A stretch of 64,000 nucleotides of DNA from Planctomycetota bacterium (GTDB taxonomy: Bacteria; Planctomycetota; Planctomycetia; Planctomycetales; Planctomycetaceae): positions 31,615 through 95,614 of the forward strand of contig JAFEBS010000001.1 of the NCBI GenBank assembly GCA_018242525.1. Reading direction: 5' to 3'. Each line of letters opens with the position of its first letter. Within the stretch, counting starts at the first letter, position 1. Position numbers and translations under genes: made by a program. Positions 18,447 to 26,362 of this stretch are shown one piece after another. The notes under the pieces were generated by a model. It searched no databases, had not been told where the DNA came from, and saw nothing but the letters and a program-made list of their open reading frames with translations.

Positions 18447-19303
18447 CACAGTGACTCCACGAACAGGTACGGCTGTAAGCGATCGTAGCGTAACACGGGC
18501 CCATCTTTACAGATGAATGCCGGCCCCAATTGGCAGTGACCACACAGTCCCGCAGCGCATTGCATGTTGCGCTCCATCGAAACCCAGATTTGCTCTGCGG
18601 GAATTCCACGCTGCATGGCCGACATGCCGACGTATTTCATCATCACTTCAGGACCACAGGTGACGACGCTCGCTCGTTCGATCTGGTTCAACTTCAGCCG
18701 ATCCAGCAATGCCGTCACGACACCAATATTCCCGTTCCAGCCAGCAGTGGCGCGATCCACAGTCAGTTGCACGTCAATTCCAGCCTGAGTCCAATTCGCG
18801 TATTCCGTTGGATAAAGCAATCCTGCCGCGGTTCGCGCGCCGACAATCAGCGAAACATTCTGAAACTGTGACCGATGACGCACCAGGTGATAAACCAGTG
18901 GTCTCAATGGTGCCAGACCCAGACCACCGGCGACGACGACGACATTCTTGCCGACAAGCTGTGGAATCGGCCACCCCGTGCCAAACGGGCCACGGACTCC
19001 CAGTGTCTGCCCGCATTCCAACTGCGCGAGGCTGCGTGTGACATTTCCCGCAACTCGCACGGTGTGGATCCAGCCGTCCGGTTCGTGGGCATCGCCACTC
19101 ATCGAGATCGCGGATTCACCGACACCGGGAACATACAGCATGTTAAACTGACCAGGCTCAAAAACGTATGCACTGGCGTTGTCGGACGTGTCCAGACAGA
19201 GACGGTACGTGGCAATGCCGTCACATTCCGAAACGATGTCTGCAATCCGTGCCGTGTGTGTCAGCCACGGATTCACGGCCAATGCCGGGGGGATCCACGT
19301 CAT
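18446..19303 (-). CDS. hydG: Hydrogenase gamma (FAD/NAD(P)-binding diaphorase) subunit
   Basis: 285 residues of ferredoxin-reductase fold. It has an FAD-binding barrel with GQFNMLYVPG and SAISMSG, an NAD(P)-binding GGLGLAPLRPL, a VTCGPEVMM motif, and a C-terminal [2Fe-2S] site CAAGLCGHCQLGPAFICKDGP. This matches the gamma subunit of Pyrococcus-type sulfhydrogenases and exchanges hydride with NAD(P). The ATGA overlap with hydB shows operon coupling. Confidence 0.92.
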   Translation of the reverse strand: MTWIPPALAVNPWLTHTARIADIVSECDGIATYRLCLDTSDNASAYVFEPGQFNMLYVPGVGESAISMSGDAHEPDGWIHTVRVAGNVTRSLAQLECGQTLGVRGPFGTGWPIPQLVGKNVVVVAGGLGLAPLRPLVYHLVRHRSQFQNVSLIVGARTAAGLLYPTEYANWTQAGIDVQLTVDRATAGWNGNIGVVTALLDRLKLNQIERASVVTCGPEVMMKYVGMSAMQRGIPAEQIWVSMERNMQCAAGLCGHCQLGPAFICKDGPVLRYDRLQPYLFVESL

Positions 19304-20409
19304 GGTGCGGGTGCCTCACGCATCGCTGCGACCTCGGCCGTCAGATCAATACCGACAGGACACCAGGTAATGCACCGCCCGCACCCAACACACCCTGACG
19401 TCCCGAATTGCTCGTGCCAACTGCCCAACTTGTGCGTCAGCCACTGTCGATATCTGGCGGATGTGTCGTTCCGCACCGGCGTGCCACCCAGATAGCTGAA
19501 TTCCGGATTGAAACAGGAATCCCATGTCCGTTCGCGATCGATCTGGTCCGTCGTCAGATCGCGGACTTCCGAGACCGACGAGCAAAAGCAGGTTGGACAA
19601 ACCATCGTGCAGTTCGTGCAGGACAAGCAGCGCTCACCAACCGCCTTCCAGTTGGGATGATTCAGATTGTCCAACAGCAACTGCGGCAGATCGTCGGTGC
19701 GCATCTGGCGTTCAATCATCTCGACGGCCCGCTGCCGCTGTGACTCAGCCTCGTTGAGATCCTCAGCAGTCGCCGTTTGAAGCTCGCAGGCACTCAAGAC
19801 ATCCCAGCCGGCATCAGAGCCGATTTCGCAGAGAAACCCCGACTCGATTTCGGTCAGCGCCAGATCGAATCCCGATTTGCAACGAGGACCGGTGTTCATT
19901 GACGTGCAGAAACACGTGCTGGCGGCCTGAGTACAATTGACGGCGATCAGGAACAGGGACTTACGCCGTGATTCGTAATCACGATCCTTGTACGGACCAC
20001 CGAGGAACACGCGATCCTGAACGGCAATGGCAGCCAGCTCACAAGCCCGGACTCCCAGCATCGCGGTTTTTGTGTTTTCGAGAACGGCCGGCAGAAAGGA
20101 CCATCCTTGTTCCGTTTTCTGGACTGTCAGCAACTTGGTCCGGGGGGGAAAAAGATATTTCTTCCAGGAATGCGGGCCGACGACGTACCCGAACCACGCA
20201 TCGTCGTCACGGCGTACCAGTCGATAGCTTCCCGGTGCCTGCTCGTCTGTCCAACCCCTCGGAAGCTGCTCGACCGAGGTCAGTTCCGTGTAGACAATCG
20301 CCTCCTGGTCAATCGACGGTCCGACGACGTTGTAGTCGCGACGACGCAGTTCATCGATCAGCGCCTGCAACTCTGCTTTTCTGAAGAATTGAGCGGCACG
20401 ATCCGTCAT
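19300..20409 (-). CDS. hydB: Hydrogenase beta (ferredoxin-type 4Fe-4S) subunit
   Basis: 369 residues from ATG 20409; an upstream GTG at 20478 would add 23 residues and overlap the preceding gene. The chosen length matches known group 3b beta subunits. The C-terminal half has two [4Fe-4S] motifs, CLSCTNCTMVCPTC and CVGCGRCITWCPVG, and further Cys in CFCTS. It is the electron wire between the diaphorase and the small subunit. It follows the cyclic-nucleotide-binding gene by 62 nt and is the first structural gene of the operon. Confidence 0.92.
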   Translation of the reverse strand: MTDRAAQFFRKAELQALIDELRRRDYNVVGPSIDQEAIVYTELTSVEQLPRGWTDEQAPGSYRLVRRDDDAWFGYVVGPHSWKKYLFPPRTKLLTVQKTEQGWSFLPAVLENTKTAMLGVRACELAAIAVQDRVFLGGPYKDRDYESRRKSLFLIAVNCTQAASTCFCTSMNTGPRCKSGFDLALTEIESGFLCEIGSDAGWDVLSACELQTATAEDLNEAESQRQRAVEMIERQMRTDDLPQLLLDNLNHPNWKAVGERCLSCTNCTMVCPTCFCSSVSEVRDLTTDQIDRERTWDSCFNPEFSYLGGTPVRNDTSARYRQWLTHKLGSWHEQFGTSGCVGCGRCITWCPVGIDLTAEVAAMREAPAP

Positions 20410-20471
20410 GAACAACTCGCTGACACAGGTCGCAACAGGCAAGAAAGGGAATTCAACAGATGCAATCCAAT

Positions 20472-20981
20472 CTAACACTGGTCGTCAACGGGTGAACAGG
20501 CACCGGGCAGCGATTCCAGAATCGGCTCGTGTGAGGCAAAAAGGTCGAGCAATTGGAGACGCGTTGCCACAAGTCGCCTGGACAACGCCCGTGCCAGTTG
20601 CTTCATGATATGGTAACCAATGTCCGGCTGACCATCACACAGGCTTCGAAGTTGTGGTCCATCGAACGCGAGCGTGCGGACATTCTCCAATGCAACAGCG
20701 GACGATGTCATCATCCCTTCCGAGACCAGTGCCGACCACGCCAGGACATCCCCCGGACCAACCGTCAGCAGTGGGATTTCACCCCGATTGGGAATGGTCA
20801 TCGCCAGTCGGATGTGTCCGACAATGACGACGTGAAACTCGTGGTGAACAGTGCCTTCGCGAAACAGGACTGTCGACGGAGCAAAATGTCGTTCTTGCGC
20901 CAGATTCAGAATCTCTGGTAAATGCCTGGAAGGGATCTGACGAAGAAACTCCAACTGTTCTTCGATTCCGGTTGTCGCCAT
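20472..20981 (-). CDS. Cyclic-nucleotide-binding (Crp-like) protein without HTH
   Basis: 169 residues from ATG 20981, with GGAG 9 nt upstream. The single domain is a cNMP-binding beta-roll: HFAPSTVLFREGTVHHEFHVVIVGHIRLAM, GEIPLLTVGPGDVLAW and the AVALENVRTLAFDG strand. The helix after the roll is present, but no Crp/Fnr DNA-binding domain follows before the stop. As the first gene of the hydrogenase operon it may modulate the enzyme, or act on another protein, rather than bind DNA. Crp-like proteins often accompany group 3b hydrogenases. No clear promoter was found in the 140 nt upstream. Confidence 0.85.
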   Translation of the reverse strand: MATTGIEEQLEFLRQIPSRHLPEILNLAQERHFAPSTVLFREGTVHHEFHVVIVGHIRLAMTIPNRGEIPLLTVGPGDVLAWSALVSEGMMTSSAVALENVRTLAFDGPQLRSLCDGQPDIGYHIMKQLARALSRRLVATRLQLLDLFASHEPILESLPGACSPVDDQC

Positions 20982-21120
20982 TCCAGACTCCGTGGCTGCG
21001 AACCTCTGCGGGTCGAGTATTAATTCGTGAACATTGACGCGGGTGATTGTCCAATTCCCAATCCCGCTTCGCAAGCACTGCGCGTCAATCAAGCTGGCTC
21101 AGGGCACGGATTCCAACTGA

Positions 21121-21795
21121 CTATTTCTTAACAACTTCCCATTCCAGAAACAGTTCGAGATCCCCCGTTGTGCCACGAAGGAGTTCCTCTATTCTGGGCG
21201 GATCAATCAAGCACGACCGCTTGTCACCCGCCACGACAAATCCTTGCGACGCAGTGATCTCACCCCCGGTGACAATAATGCGGGACTCAGCGAAGCCGTT
21301 CGCCTGATGTGCTCGAATCTCCCGGTAGGAATCCTGCTTGGGTTCCTCACTGTCCGACTTGCGAGGGCCGGGAATCGTGAGCGAAAGCCGTCGTCGGTTG
21401 CAGTCCTGCTTCAGTTGAGCTAGGGCGAGTACCTTTCCCTTGTCATCTTTGATCGTCCAGAACTTCTCCACCGTCGAAGCGGTCGGGAAGTGTGCCGTTA
21501 CCAGGGTTGAATACGGTTCTTCACGATGAATCCAGCGCGCGTCGAGGACTTCGCCTCCCGCCTCGACAATTCGCTCAAATTCACCCCCTTTTCGGGCGTC
21601 GAAGTCCGCCATCAGTTTTGACAGTTCTTCGAATCCTTTTTCGCCTTTGTCCGACGAGCGAATGTTCGATTTGAACTGGTACCAGTCTGCAGAACCATCA
21701 GGATGGATAATGAAAGTCGTCAGTTCATCACTCACGATGCAGCCGCAGGCCAACAGGATTGTGACCATTGCCGAAAGAACGACGCCGTACTTCAT
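21121..21795 (-). CDS. Predicted lipoprotein of unknown function
   Basis: 224 residues from ATG 21795 (GGGGAAG upstream); an upstream in-frame start is disfavoured. MKYGVVLSAMVTILLACGC is a lipoprotein signal peptide with the lipobox LLAC. The mature part is mainly polar, with VSDELTTFIIHPDGSADW after the anchor, and resembles planctomycete proteins that begin with a T.F.I..DGSA.W strand. No enzyme motif is visible. It lies downstream of the host-attachment-type gene on the same strand, 44 nt after its end. Confidence 0.65.
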   Translation of the reverse strand: MKYGVVLSAMVTILLACGCIVSDELTTFIIHPDGSADWYQFKSNIRSSDKGEKGFEELSKLMADFDARKGGEFERIVEAGGEVLDARWIHREEPYSTLVTAHFPTASTVEKFWTIKDDKGKVLALAQLKQDCNRRRLSLTIPGPRKSDSEEPKQDSYREIRAHQANGFAESRIIVTGGEITASQGFVVAGDKRSCLIDPPRIEELLRGTTGDLELFLEWEVVKK

Positions 21796-21839
21796 GATGA
21801 ACTTCCCCTGGCACTTCAGACGATTTGAATGCGTCCGAA

Positions 21840-22316
21840 TCACGACCGAATCGGATTCGACGTTGAGATCGCGGAAAGGAACTGTACGACATGCGATTGA
21901 AGTTGCGAGTCACTCAGATGTGTCAATTCCTGATTGAACTCGCCTGCGACCCGGCTCTGCAGTCGTGGTGACATTCTCTCCCGCAAGACCCCCAGAAACC
22001 GGGGCGGACAGACAACAATCAACCGGTCGAACAGACCCTGCTCAGACCCGCGTTCCAGGTGATCACACAGTTCGCCCGCGAATTTCCGGGCCTCGTGATG
22101 ATCGGGATCCTCGTGTGGTTCCGAGGCCGTACGCGCATTGCCTTGCAGGCTGAACCGACCTGGAGCATCGCTCTCGGTCTGCCCTCGATGCAGTTTTCCT
22201 GCCGGGTGAATGAATGCCGCCGCAACGGAAAAATGTCCGTTGCTGTCTTGAGGCGACTGCAGAATCCGAGCCTTGCACCGGTCCGCGACGAGAATCCAGT
22301 CAATTGTCTGTGCCAT
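21840..22316 (-). CDS. Host attachment protein family (pfam10116 / AtsE-like)
   Basis: 158 residues with the family's layout: TIDWILVADRCKARIL at the N-terminus, a central acidic/His linker (EPHEDPDHHEARKFAGELCDHLERG), then the FDRLIVVCPPRFLGVLRE core and the HLSDSQLQSHV end. The fold is related to eRF1 domain/Rossmann proteins. The name derives from AtsE of Agrobacterium, but most members are uncharacterised and are often seen near stress genes, as here next to the hydrogenase/Usp island. Confidence 0.8.
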   Translation of the reverse strand: MAQTIDWILVADRCKARILQSPQDSNGHFSVAAAFIHPAGKLHRGQTESDAPGRFSLQGNARTASEPHEDPDHHEARKFAGELCDHLERGSEQGLFDRLIVVCPPRFLGVLRERMSPRLQSRVAGEFNQELTHLSDSQLQSHVVQFLSAISTSNPIRS

Positions 22317-22844
22317 GATTGAGTCCGTGTTTACATTGAGGCAAGGTTATCTTCGGGTCCTGCATCACTTTGACCAGTAGACCACCATTTCCAGCACTCC
22401 GCTGAAACATCATGAATCGCCAGGACAACTTGCAGTGAAGCAGGGCAGCCACTTCGCTCGGCCGGTTGATCCGTCCCGGTACGCCACAGGATTCAGAGCA
22501 AGTCAGATGCCAATCCAGAATTTGGTGGTCTCGCAGCCCGTAGAAACAGGGGGCTTGCCCGATGCTGCAGATTCGAGATCAACGGCCATGAATCCCGTGG
22601 TCGCACGCCGGTAATAATTCGACCGGTTGGATCAAAAGCAGGCAGTTCACAGCCACCTGACGTCAAGAATTCCTCCCAATCCGCCGGAACGGTCCGAGTA
22701 ACTTCCTGACAACAATTCTGGAAATCGACGGAACACAAACTGCTATTGAAGGCGTGGAGATGTCGGCGATCCACACAGAGGTCCATTCGGCAGTACCGGA
22801 TGTGGCGGGATTTGCCAAAGGTGAATGATTTCGTCTTGAGGAAC
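22317..22844. other. 530-nt intergenic region, no gene supported
   Basis: This is the divergent space between the host-attachment gene (minus) and a cytochrome gene (plus), so it must hold both promoters, but no consensus was convincing. A 155-codon minus-strand frame overlaps it and the start of the cytochrome gene; it has no ribosome binding site or family resemblance and was not called. Confidence 0.5.
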
Positions 22845-23318
22845 ATGAAGATGACAAGAATTGCACGCGTCACGACGGCGTTCGGACTTCTGGGCGTCCT
22901 TTCGGTTGTGATCGGTATAGGCGTTCCGTGTGCGGCAACATCGCAGGATCGCGCCGACAAAGGGAAGAAGCCATCTCCGGTTCAAGAAGCCAGACCGACG
23001 ACAGAACAGAGAGTCTTCATGCGACGAAAACTCGATGCCTCCAATCAGATTCTCGAAGGGTTACTGACCGAAGACACTGAGCTGATTACAAAAGGGTCAG
23101 CGAGCCTCATGGAAATGAGTGGCGCCGAACTCTGGCAGGTTCGGAATGATGTGATGTACAAGCAGTACAGCGCCGAGTTTCAACAGTCCGCGAAGAAGCT
23201 AATGGAAGCGGCCAAGAAGGACAACTTTGACAGCGCGGCCCTCAGATGGATCGACACGACTCTCAAGTGCATCGAATGTCACAAGTACGTGCGCGGAGCA
23301 CGGATTGCCACGCAGTAA
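22845..23318 (+). CDS. Secreted monohaem c-type cytochrome-like protein
   Basis: 157 residues from ATG 22845, with TGAGGA upstream; longer upstream readings lack this. A signal peptide (IARVTTAFGLLGVLSVVIGIGVPCAA) is followed by a helical domain with one haem motif CIECH near residue 144. Four helices ending in CxxCH suggest a cytochrome c'-like four-helix bundle, and small periplasmic proteins of this type recur in planctomycetes. The electron partner is unknown. Confidence 0.75.
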   Translation: MKMTRIARVTTAFGLLGVLSVVIGIGVPCAATSQDRADKGKKPSPVQEARPTTEQRVFMRRKLDASNQILEGLLTEDTELITKGSASLMEMSGAELWQVRNDVMYKQYSAEFQQSAKKLMEAAKKDNFDSAALRWIDTTLKCIECHKYVRGARIATQ

Positions 23319-23401
23319 TGAAAACTGCCGCCTGGACTGCGATCTGACTGCCCTGTACCGAAGAGGCCGAGCGCACGCGCGATTGACAGTCACGCGTGCG
23401 G

Positions 23402-24022
23402 TCAGTCTTGTCCAACCCCGCTTTCGGAATCGAGTTGAGGGACCAGGTTGAACTTGGATCCATTACTCAGGTCAATCCGCCTCGACAAAGCATGGCTGGT
23501 CGGATCGAGAAATCTCAACAACTCGTCCTTCCATTCCCGCGCATAGTCGATACCGATTCGCGGCGTGGCAACAATCGGCGGACGATCCGCCGGATCGTCC
23601 AGCAGGTACAGTCGATCATTCGCCAAAGTGACACCATTCTGGGCACGGGTAATCTGCAGGCCGCGGGCCAGTTTCCCTGGCCCCGAAAGATCGGCCGACC
23701 AGCCATCCAATGGTTCCGCCGCACGGATCAGCACGGCCTGCGGATCATCGATCTCTCCGGCGACGATGTTGAACATGTCGTACATGCCGTAAATCAGGTA
23801 GACATACGCCCGGCCAGCCGGTCCAAACATGACTTCCGTCCGATTCGTCCGGCCTTTCGAGGCATGGCATGCCAGATCGTGCGCACCGACGTACGCTTCT
23901 GTTTCGACAATGCGAGCGCGGAGTACTTTTCGGCGCACGCGCCGAACGATGATCTTGCCGATGAGATCCGGCGCCAACTCAATGGCCGGCTTTGCATAAA
24001 AGGGCTGATCCAGTTTCAACAT
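23402..24022 (-). CDS. mpg: 3-methyladenine DNA glycosylase (AAG/Mpg family)
   Basis: 206 residues with GGAG before the ATG. It excises alkylated purines in base-excision repair. The family signatures are LARDLIGK-like ELAPDLIGKIIVR, the catalytic Glu in RIVETEAYVG, the CHASKGRTNRTEVMFGPAGRAYVYLIYGM block (given here in parts: CHASKGRTNR, MFGPAGRAYVYLIYGM), AVLIRAAEP, and GPGKLARGL. It is full length and shows no unusual residues. Confidence 0.95.
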   Translation of the reverse strand: MLKLDQPFYAKPAIELAPDLIGKIIVRRVRRKVLRARIVETEAYVGAHDLACHASKGRTNRTEVMFGPAGRAYVYLIYGMYDMFNIVAGEIDDPQAVLIRAAEPLDGWSADLSGPGKLARGLQITRAQNGVTLANDRLYLLDDPADRPPIVATPRIGIDYAREWKDELLRFLDPTSHALSRRIDLSNGSKFNLVPQLDSESGVGQD

Positions 24023-24053
24023 TCAGCGACTCCGGACAAACGCCATCCCGTCC

Positions 24054-24287
24054 GTGGCAGTACCTGATAATCATGCGCCGCAGCTCTGGGGACCTTGGAC
24101 GGAAGTCTACTGGAATGACTCATGGACAGGAGATGATCTGAACAATCGCCTGTACGAACCAGTCCTTCCTCCAAAATGGGTCAGCCCCGACGGGAAATCG
24201 ATGTACCTGGGATACTCCGACTGCCGGGACGGTTACACCAGGAACTACAAACTGAATCTGCAGAAGCTCACATTGTCTGTGGAATGA
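24054..24287 (+). pseudogene. C-terminal remnant of a secreted-hydrolase-type protein
   Basis: 77 codons from a GTG with no ribosome binding site. The translation has LWGPWTEVYWND, VLPPKWVSPDGKSMYLGYSD and a final NLQKLTL. Phrases such as WGPWT, PPKW(V/I)S.DG and NLQK(L/M) are typical of the last beta-propeller blade of DUF4185 / GH43-like proteins. The start of such a protein is absent upstream, where mpg runs in the opposite direction. It is therefore read as the tail of a deleted gene; the family name is a tentative recognition. Confidence 0.4.
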
Positions 24288-24388
24288 CGCTGAAATCGGC
24301 CTGGCAGATCCATTTTCTGCAGAATCGCGCCACGATTCTATAGAATCCGCTTGCCCGACTGGTCGAGAAACTGGTATTGTGCCCGCCG

Positions 24389-24489
24389 AGCAGCCCGTGG
24401 AAAAAGGGGCTGACCCTTTGGAGGGCATTCGATTCACCTTGAGAATCGCCTGCCCGCAGAGGGTCAGACCCTTTTTTCCACGGGCTGCT
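24389..24489. repeat. Long inverted repeat, about 30-bp arms
   Basis: The left arm (24389-24417, starting AGCAGCCCGTGGAAAAA) pairs with the right arm (24459-24489, ending TTTTTTCCACGGGCTGCT) with only a few mismatches, around a loop of about 40 nt. It sits just upstream of the PhyH gene. It fits a MITE-like or terminator-like element; no coding capacity. Confidence 0.7.
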
Positions 24490-24541
24490 ATCCACCGCTG
24501 ATTCAAATCCTGTGTTCCATGGCTTCTACAGAAGAGTTCCC

Positions 24542-25387
24542 ATGTCCGCTGTTCCTGCCCCCACTCAATTCAAGGCTGTGCTCGATCATGCGGAACTGGC
24601 CAAGCTGCCCCGGGATTTGAGTTTTCATCCGGTCCACAATCCCGCCCCCAGGGTGCTGACATCCGCGCAGATCGAACAGTTTAACCGCGATGGATACATC
24701 AAGGGGATCCGCGTCTATTCGGACGGGGAAATCACCGGGATTCGCCAGTACTTTGACCAGTTGCTGGTACAAGTGGTGGCGGCCGGAGGGGACAGCTATT
24801 CGATCAGTTCCGCGCATCTGCGGTACGGAAAAGTCTGGGATATTGTCACCAACGCCCGGATCGTGGCCTGCGTCAAGGATCTGCTCGGCGAAAATGTCGT
24901 CGGTTGGGGATCTCACTTCTTTTGCAAGATGCCCAAGGACGGCAAGAGTGTGGCCTGGCACCAGGATTCCAGCTATTGGCCGCTGACTCCGTCCAAGGCT
25001 GTCACCGTCTGGCTGGCGATCGACGATGCCGACGTCGAAAACGCCTGCATGCGGTTCGTGTCCGGTTCGCATCACTACGGCGCAATGACGTTTCGCCCCA
25101 GCGATCCAACCGAGCACAACGTCCTTAACCAGACGATTGAAAACGTGGAACAGTATGGCCAGTTTGTTGACGATTGCCTGCAAGCGGGCGAGATCAGCCT
25201 GCATTCCGACTTGCTGCTGCACGGATCCGAAGCGAACATGTCGGACCGTCGCCGTTGCGGGCTGACGTTGCGATACGCTCCCGTGGATGTCCATGCCTAC
25301 ATGGACTGGAACTTGAAGGGGGTCTGGGTGAGCGGCAGTGATCCGCAGGGGCACTGGGCCAACCGGGCGCGACCCACTGACGAATGA
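24542..25387 (+). CDS. Phytanoyl-CoA dioxygenase (PhyH) family protein
   Basis: 281 residues from ATG 24542. It is an Fe(II)/2-oxoglutarate-dependent oxygenase of the PhyH family. The metal site is HQD in VAWHQDSSYWPL (HxD) and the distal His in LLLHGSEANMS, with Arg in DRRRCGLTLRY as the 2-oxoglutarate ligand. NACMRFVSGSHHYG is the typical substrate-side loop. The substrate cannot be told from sequence; planctomycetes carry many such paralogues. Confidence 0.9.
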   Translation: MSAVPAPTQFKAVLDHAELAKLPRDLSFHPVHNPAPRVLTSAQIEQFNRDGYIKGIRVYSDGEITGIRQYFDQLLVQVVAAGGDSYSISSAHLRYGKVWDIVTNARIVACVKDLLGENVVGWGSHFFCKMPKDGKSVAWHQDSSYWPLTPSKAVTVWLAIDDADVENACMRFVSGSHHYGAMTFRPSDPTEHNVLNQTIENVEQYGQFVDDCLQAGEISLHSDLLLHGSEANMSDRRRCGLTLRYAPVDVHAYMDWNLKGVWVSGSDPQGHWANRARPTDE

Positions 25388-25519
25388 CGTCGCCAATGAG
25401 GGATTGAAATCTCGAATCTTCACGACTCATCATCGACCTCGCCTGACACGCCACTACCGCGGCAGCGTCGCACGTGGCGGCAGTGGTCGCGATTATGGCG
25501 GGTCCGGATCGGCGGGACG

Positions 25520-26362
25520 GTGCTGCTGATTGTGATGATTTCGGCGGTGATCGTCTGGCTCCCCCGTCGCGGGTTGCTGGTCCTGTCCCTGGCCGGGGCC
25601 CGCGTCGAATTGATCCATCCGATCGAACAATTGCCGGTGTTTCGCTGGAGTCCGGCTCTACAGGGGTTCCTGTCACGAAATCATCGTCGGCTGATCTGGC
25701 TCGGAACGGATGACGATGTGAGTCTGATTGGATTGAGTGACCCAGTCTCGCATGGACGGCTGCTTCGTCACTTGACCCGATTTCCCAACTGCAGAACGCT
25801 GATCCTGCGGGGCTCTCTTGTCGATCAACTTGGCAATTCCGGACTGTGTTCGAGCATTCATCGCGTCTTCATCGAAGGAGATGGGGCCGACGTTGATTGG
25901 AACGGTCTGAGTCCGCTCACCGCACTGCACGAACTGAAGCTTCGCAATCTCAAATGGTCGGAAATCCCCGAACCAACGATCCCATCGTTTGATCACCTGC
26001 AGCGAATCGATGTTTATGAATCCCATTTGCCACCTGCTCTCTTCGCCGGACTTGGACGATTAAAACATTTCTCCGGTGTTCTGGCGTTTCACGGGTGCCA
26101 CGGTATCGACGCGATGGCAATCGGTCAGATTGGAAAGACTCACGTTGTCCGATTGGAATTGAAATCGTGCTTTGGAATCGGGGACGAAGAGATTCGCGGC
26201 ATCAGAAACTGTTCCAGCTTGCGATTTTTGCAATTGGAGAACGCTCACGTTTCCCAGAAGGAGATCCAGCGTTTGCAAAACGCGATGCCGTTGATTCAGA
26301 TTGACCAGCGTTGGCACCCCAACCCGAGAGGACCGTCGGTAAACGGCGGTATCAGTTTCTGA
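25520..26362 (+). CDS. Membrane-anchored leucine-rich-repeat-like protein
   Basis: 280 residues from a GTG at 25520. An N-terminal membrane segment (LLIVMISAVIVWLP) is followed by a cytosolic/periplasmic part with LRR-like strands (ELKLRNLKWSEIP, HLQRIDVYESHLP, VVRLELKSCFGIGDEEI, SLRFLQLENAHVS) spaced 20-30 residues. The frame stays open upstream to 25400 and encodes a basic stretch (RRTWRQWSRLWRVRIGG) that would suit a membrane anchor, but contains no ATG/GTG/TTG, so the true start may be a rare codon or this GTG. The stop abuts the ATG of the next membrane protein. Confidence 0.65.
   Translation: MLLIVMISAVIVWLPRRGLLVLSLAGARVELIHPIEQLPVFRWSPALQGFLSRNHRRLIWLGTDDDVSLIGLSDPVSHGRLLRHLTRFPNCRTLILRGSLVDQLGNSGLCSSIHRVFIEGDGADVDWNGLSPLTALHELKLRNLKWSEIPEPTIPSFDHLQRIDVYESHLPPALFAGLGRLKHFSGVLAFHGCHGIDAMAIGQIGKTHVVRLELKSCFGIGDEEIRGIRNCSSLRFLQLENAHVSQKEIQRLQNAMPLIQIDQRWHPNPRGPSVNGGISF

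Noticed and set aside
20982..21120. FNR/Crp or sigma-54 site before the hydrogenase operon
   Set aside because: Half sites such as TTGAT and TTGC occur, but no palindrome and no GG-N10-GC spacing was found.
22493..22960. 155-codon minus-strand frame in the intergenic space
   Set aside because: It overlaps the start of the cytochrome gene, lacks a ribosome binding site and matches nothing known.
24503..25423. 306-codon minus-strand frame opposite the PhyH gene
   Set aside because: The PhyH reading has the full HxD...H site; the opposite frame is a shadow.
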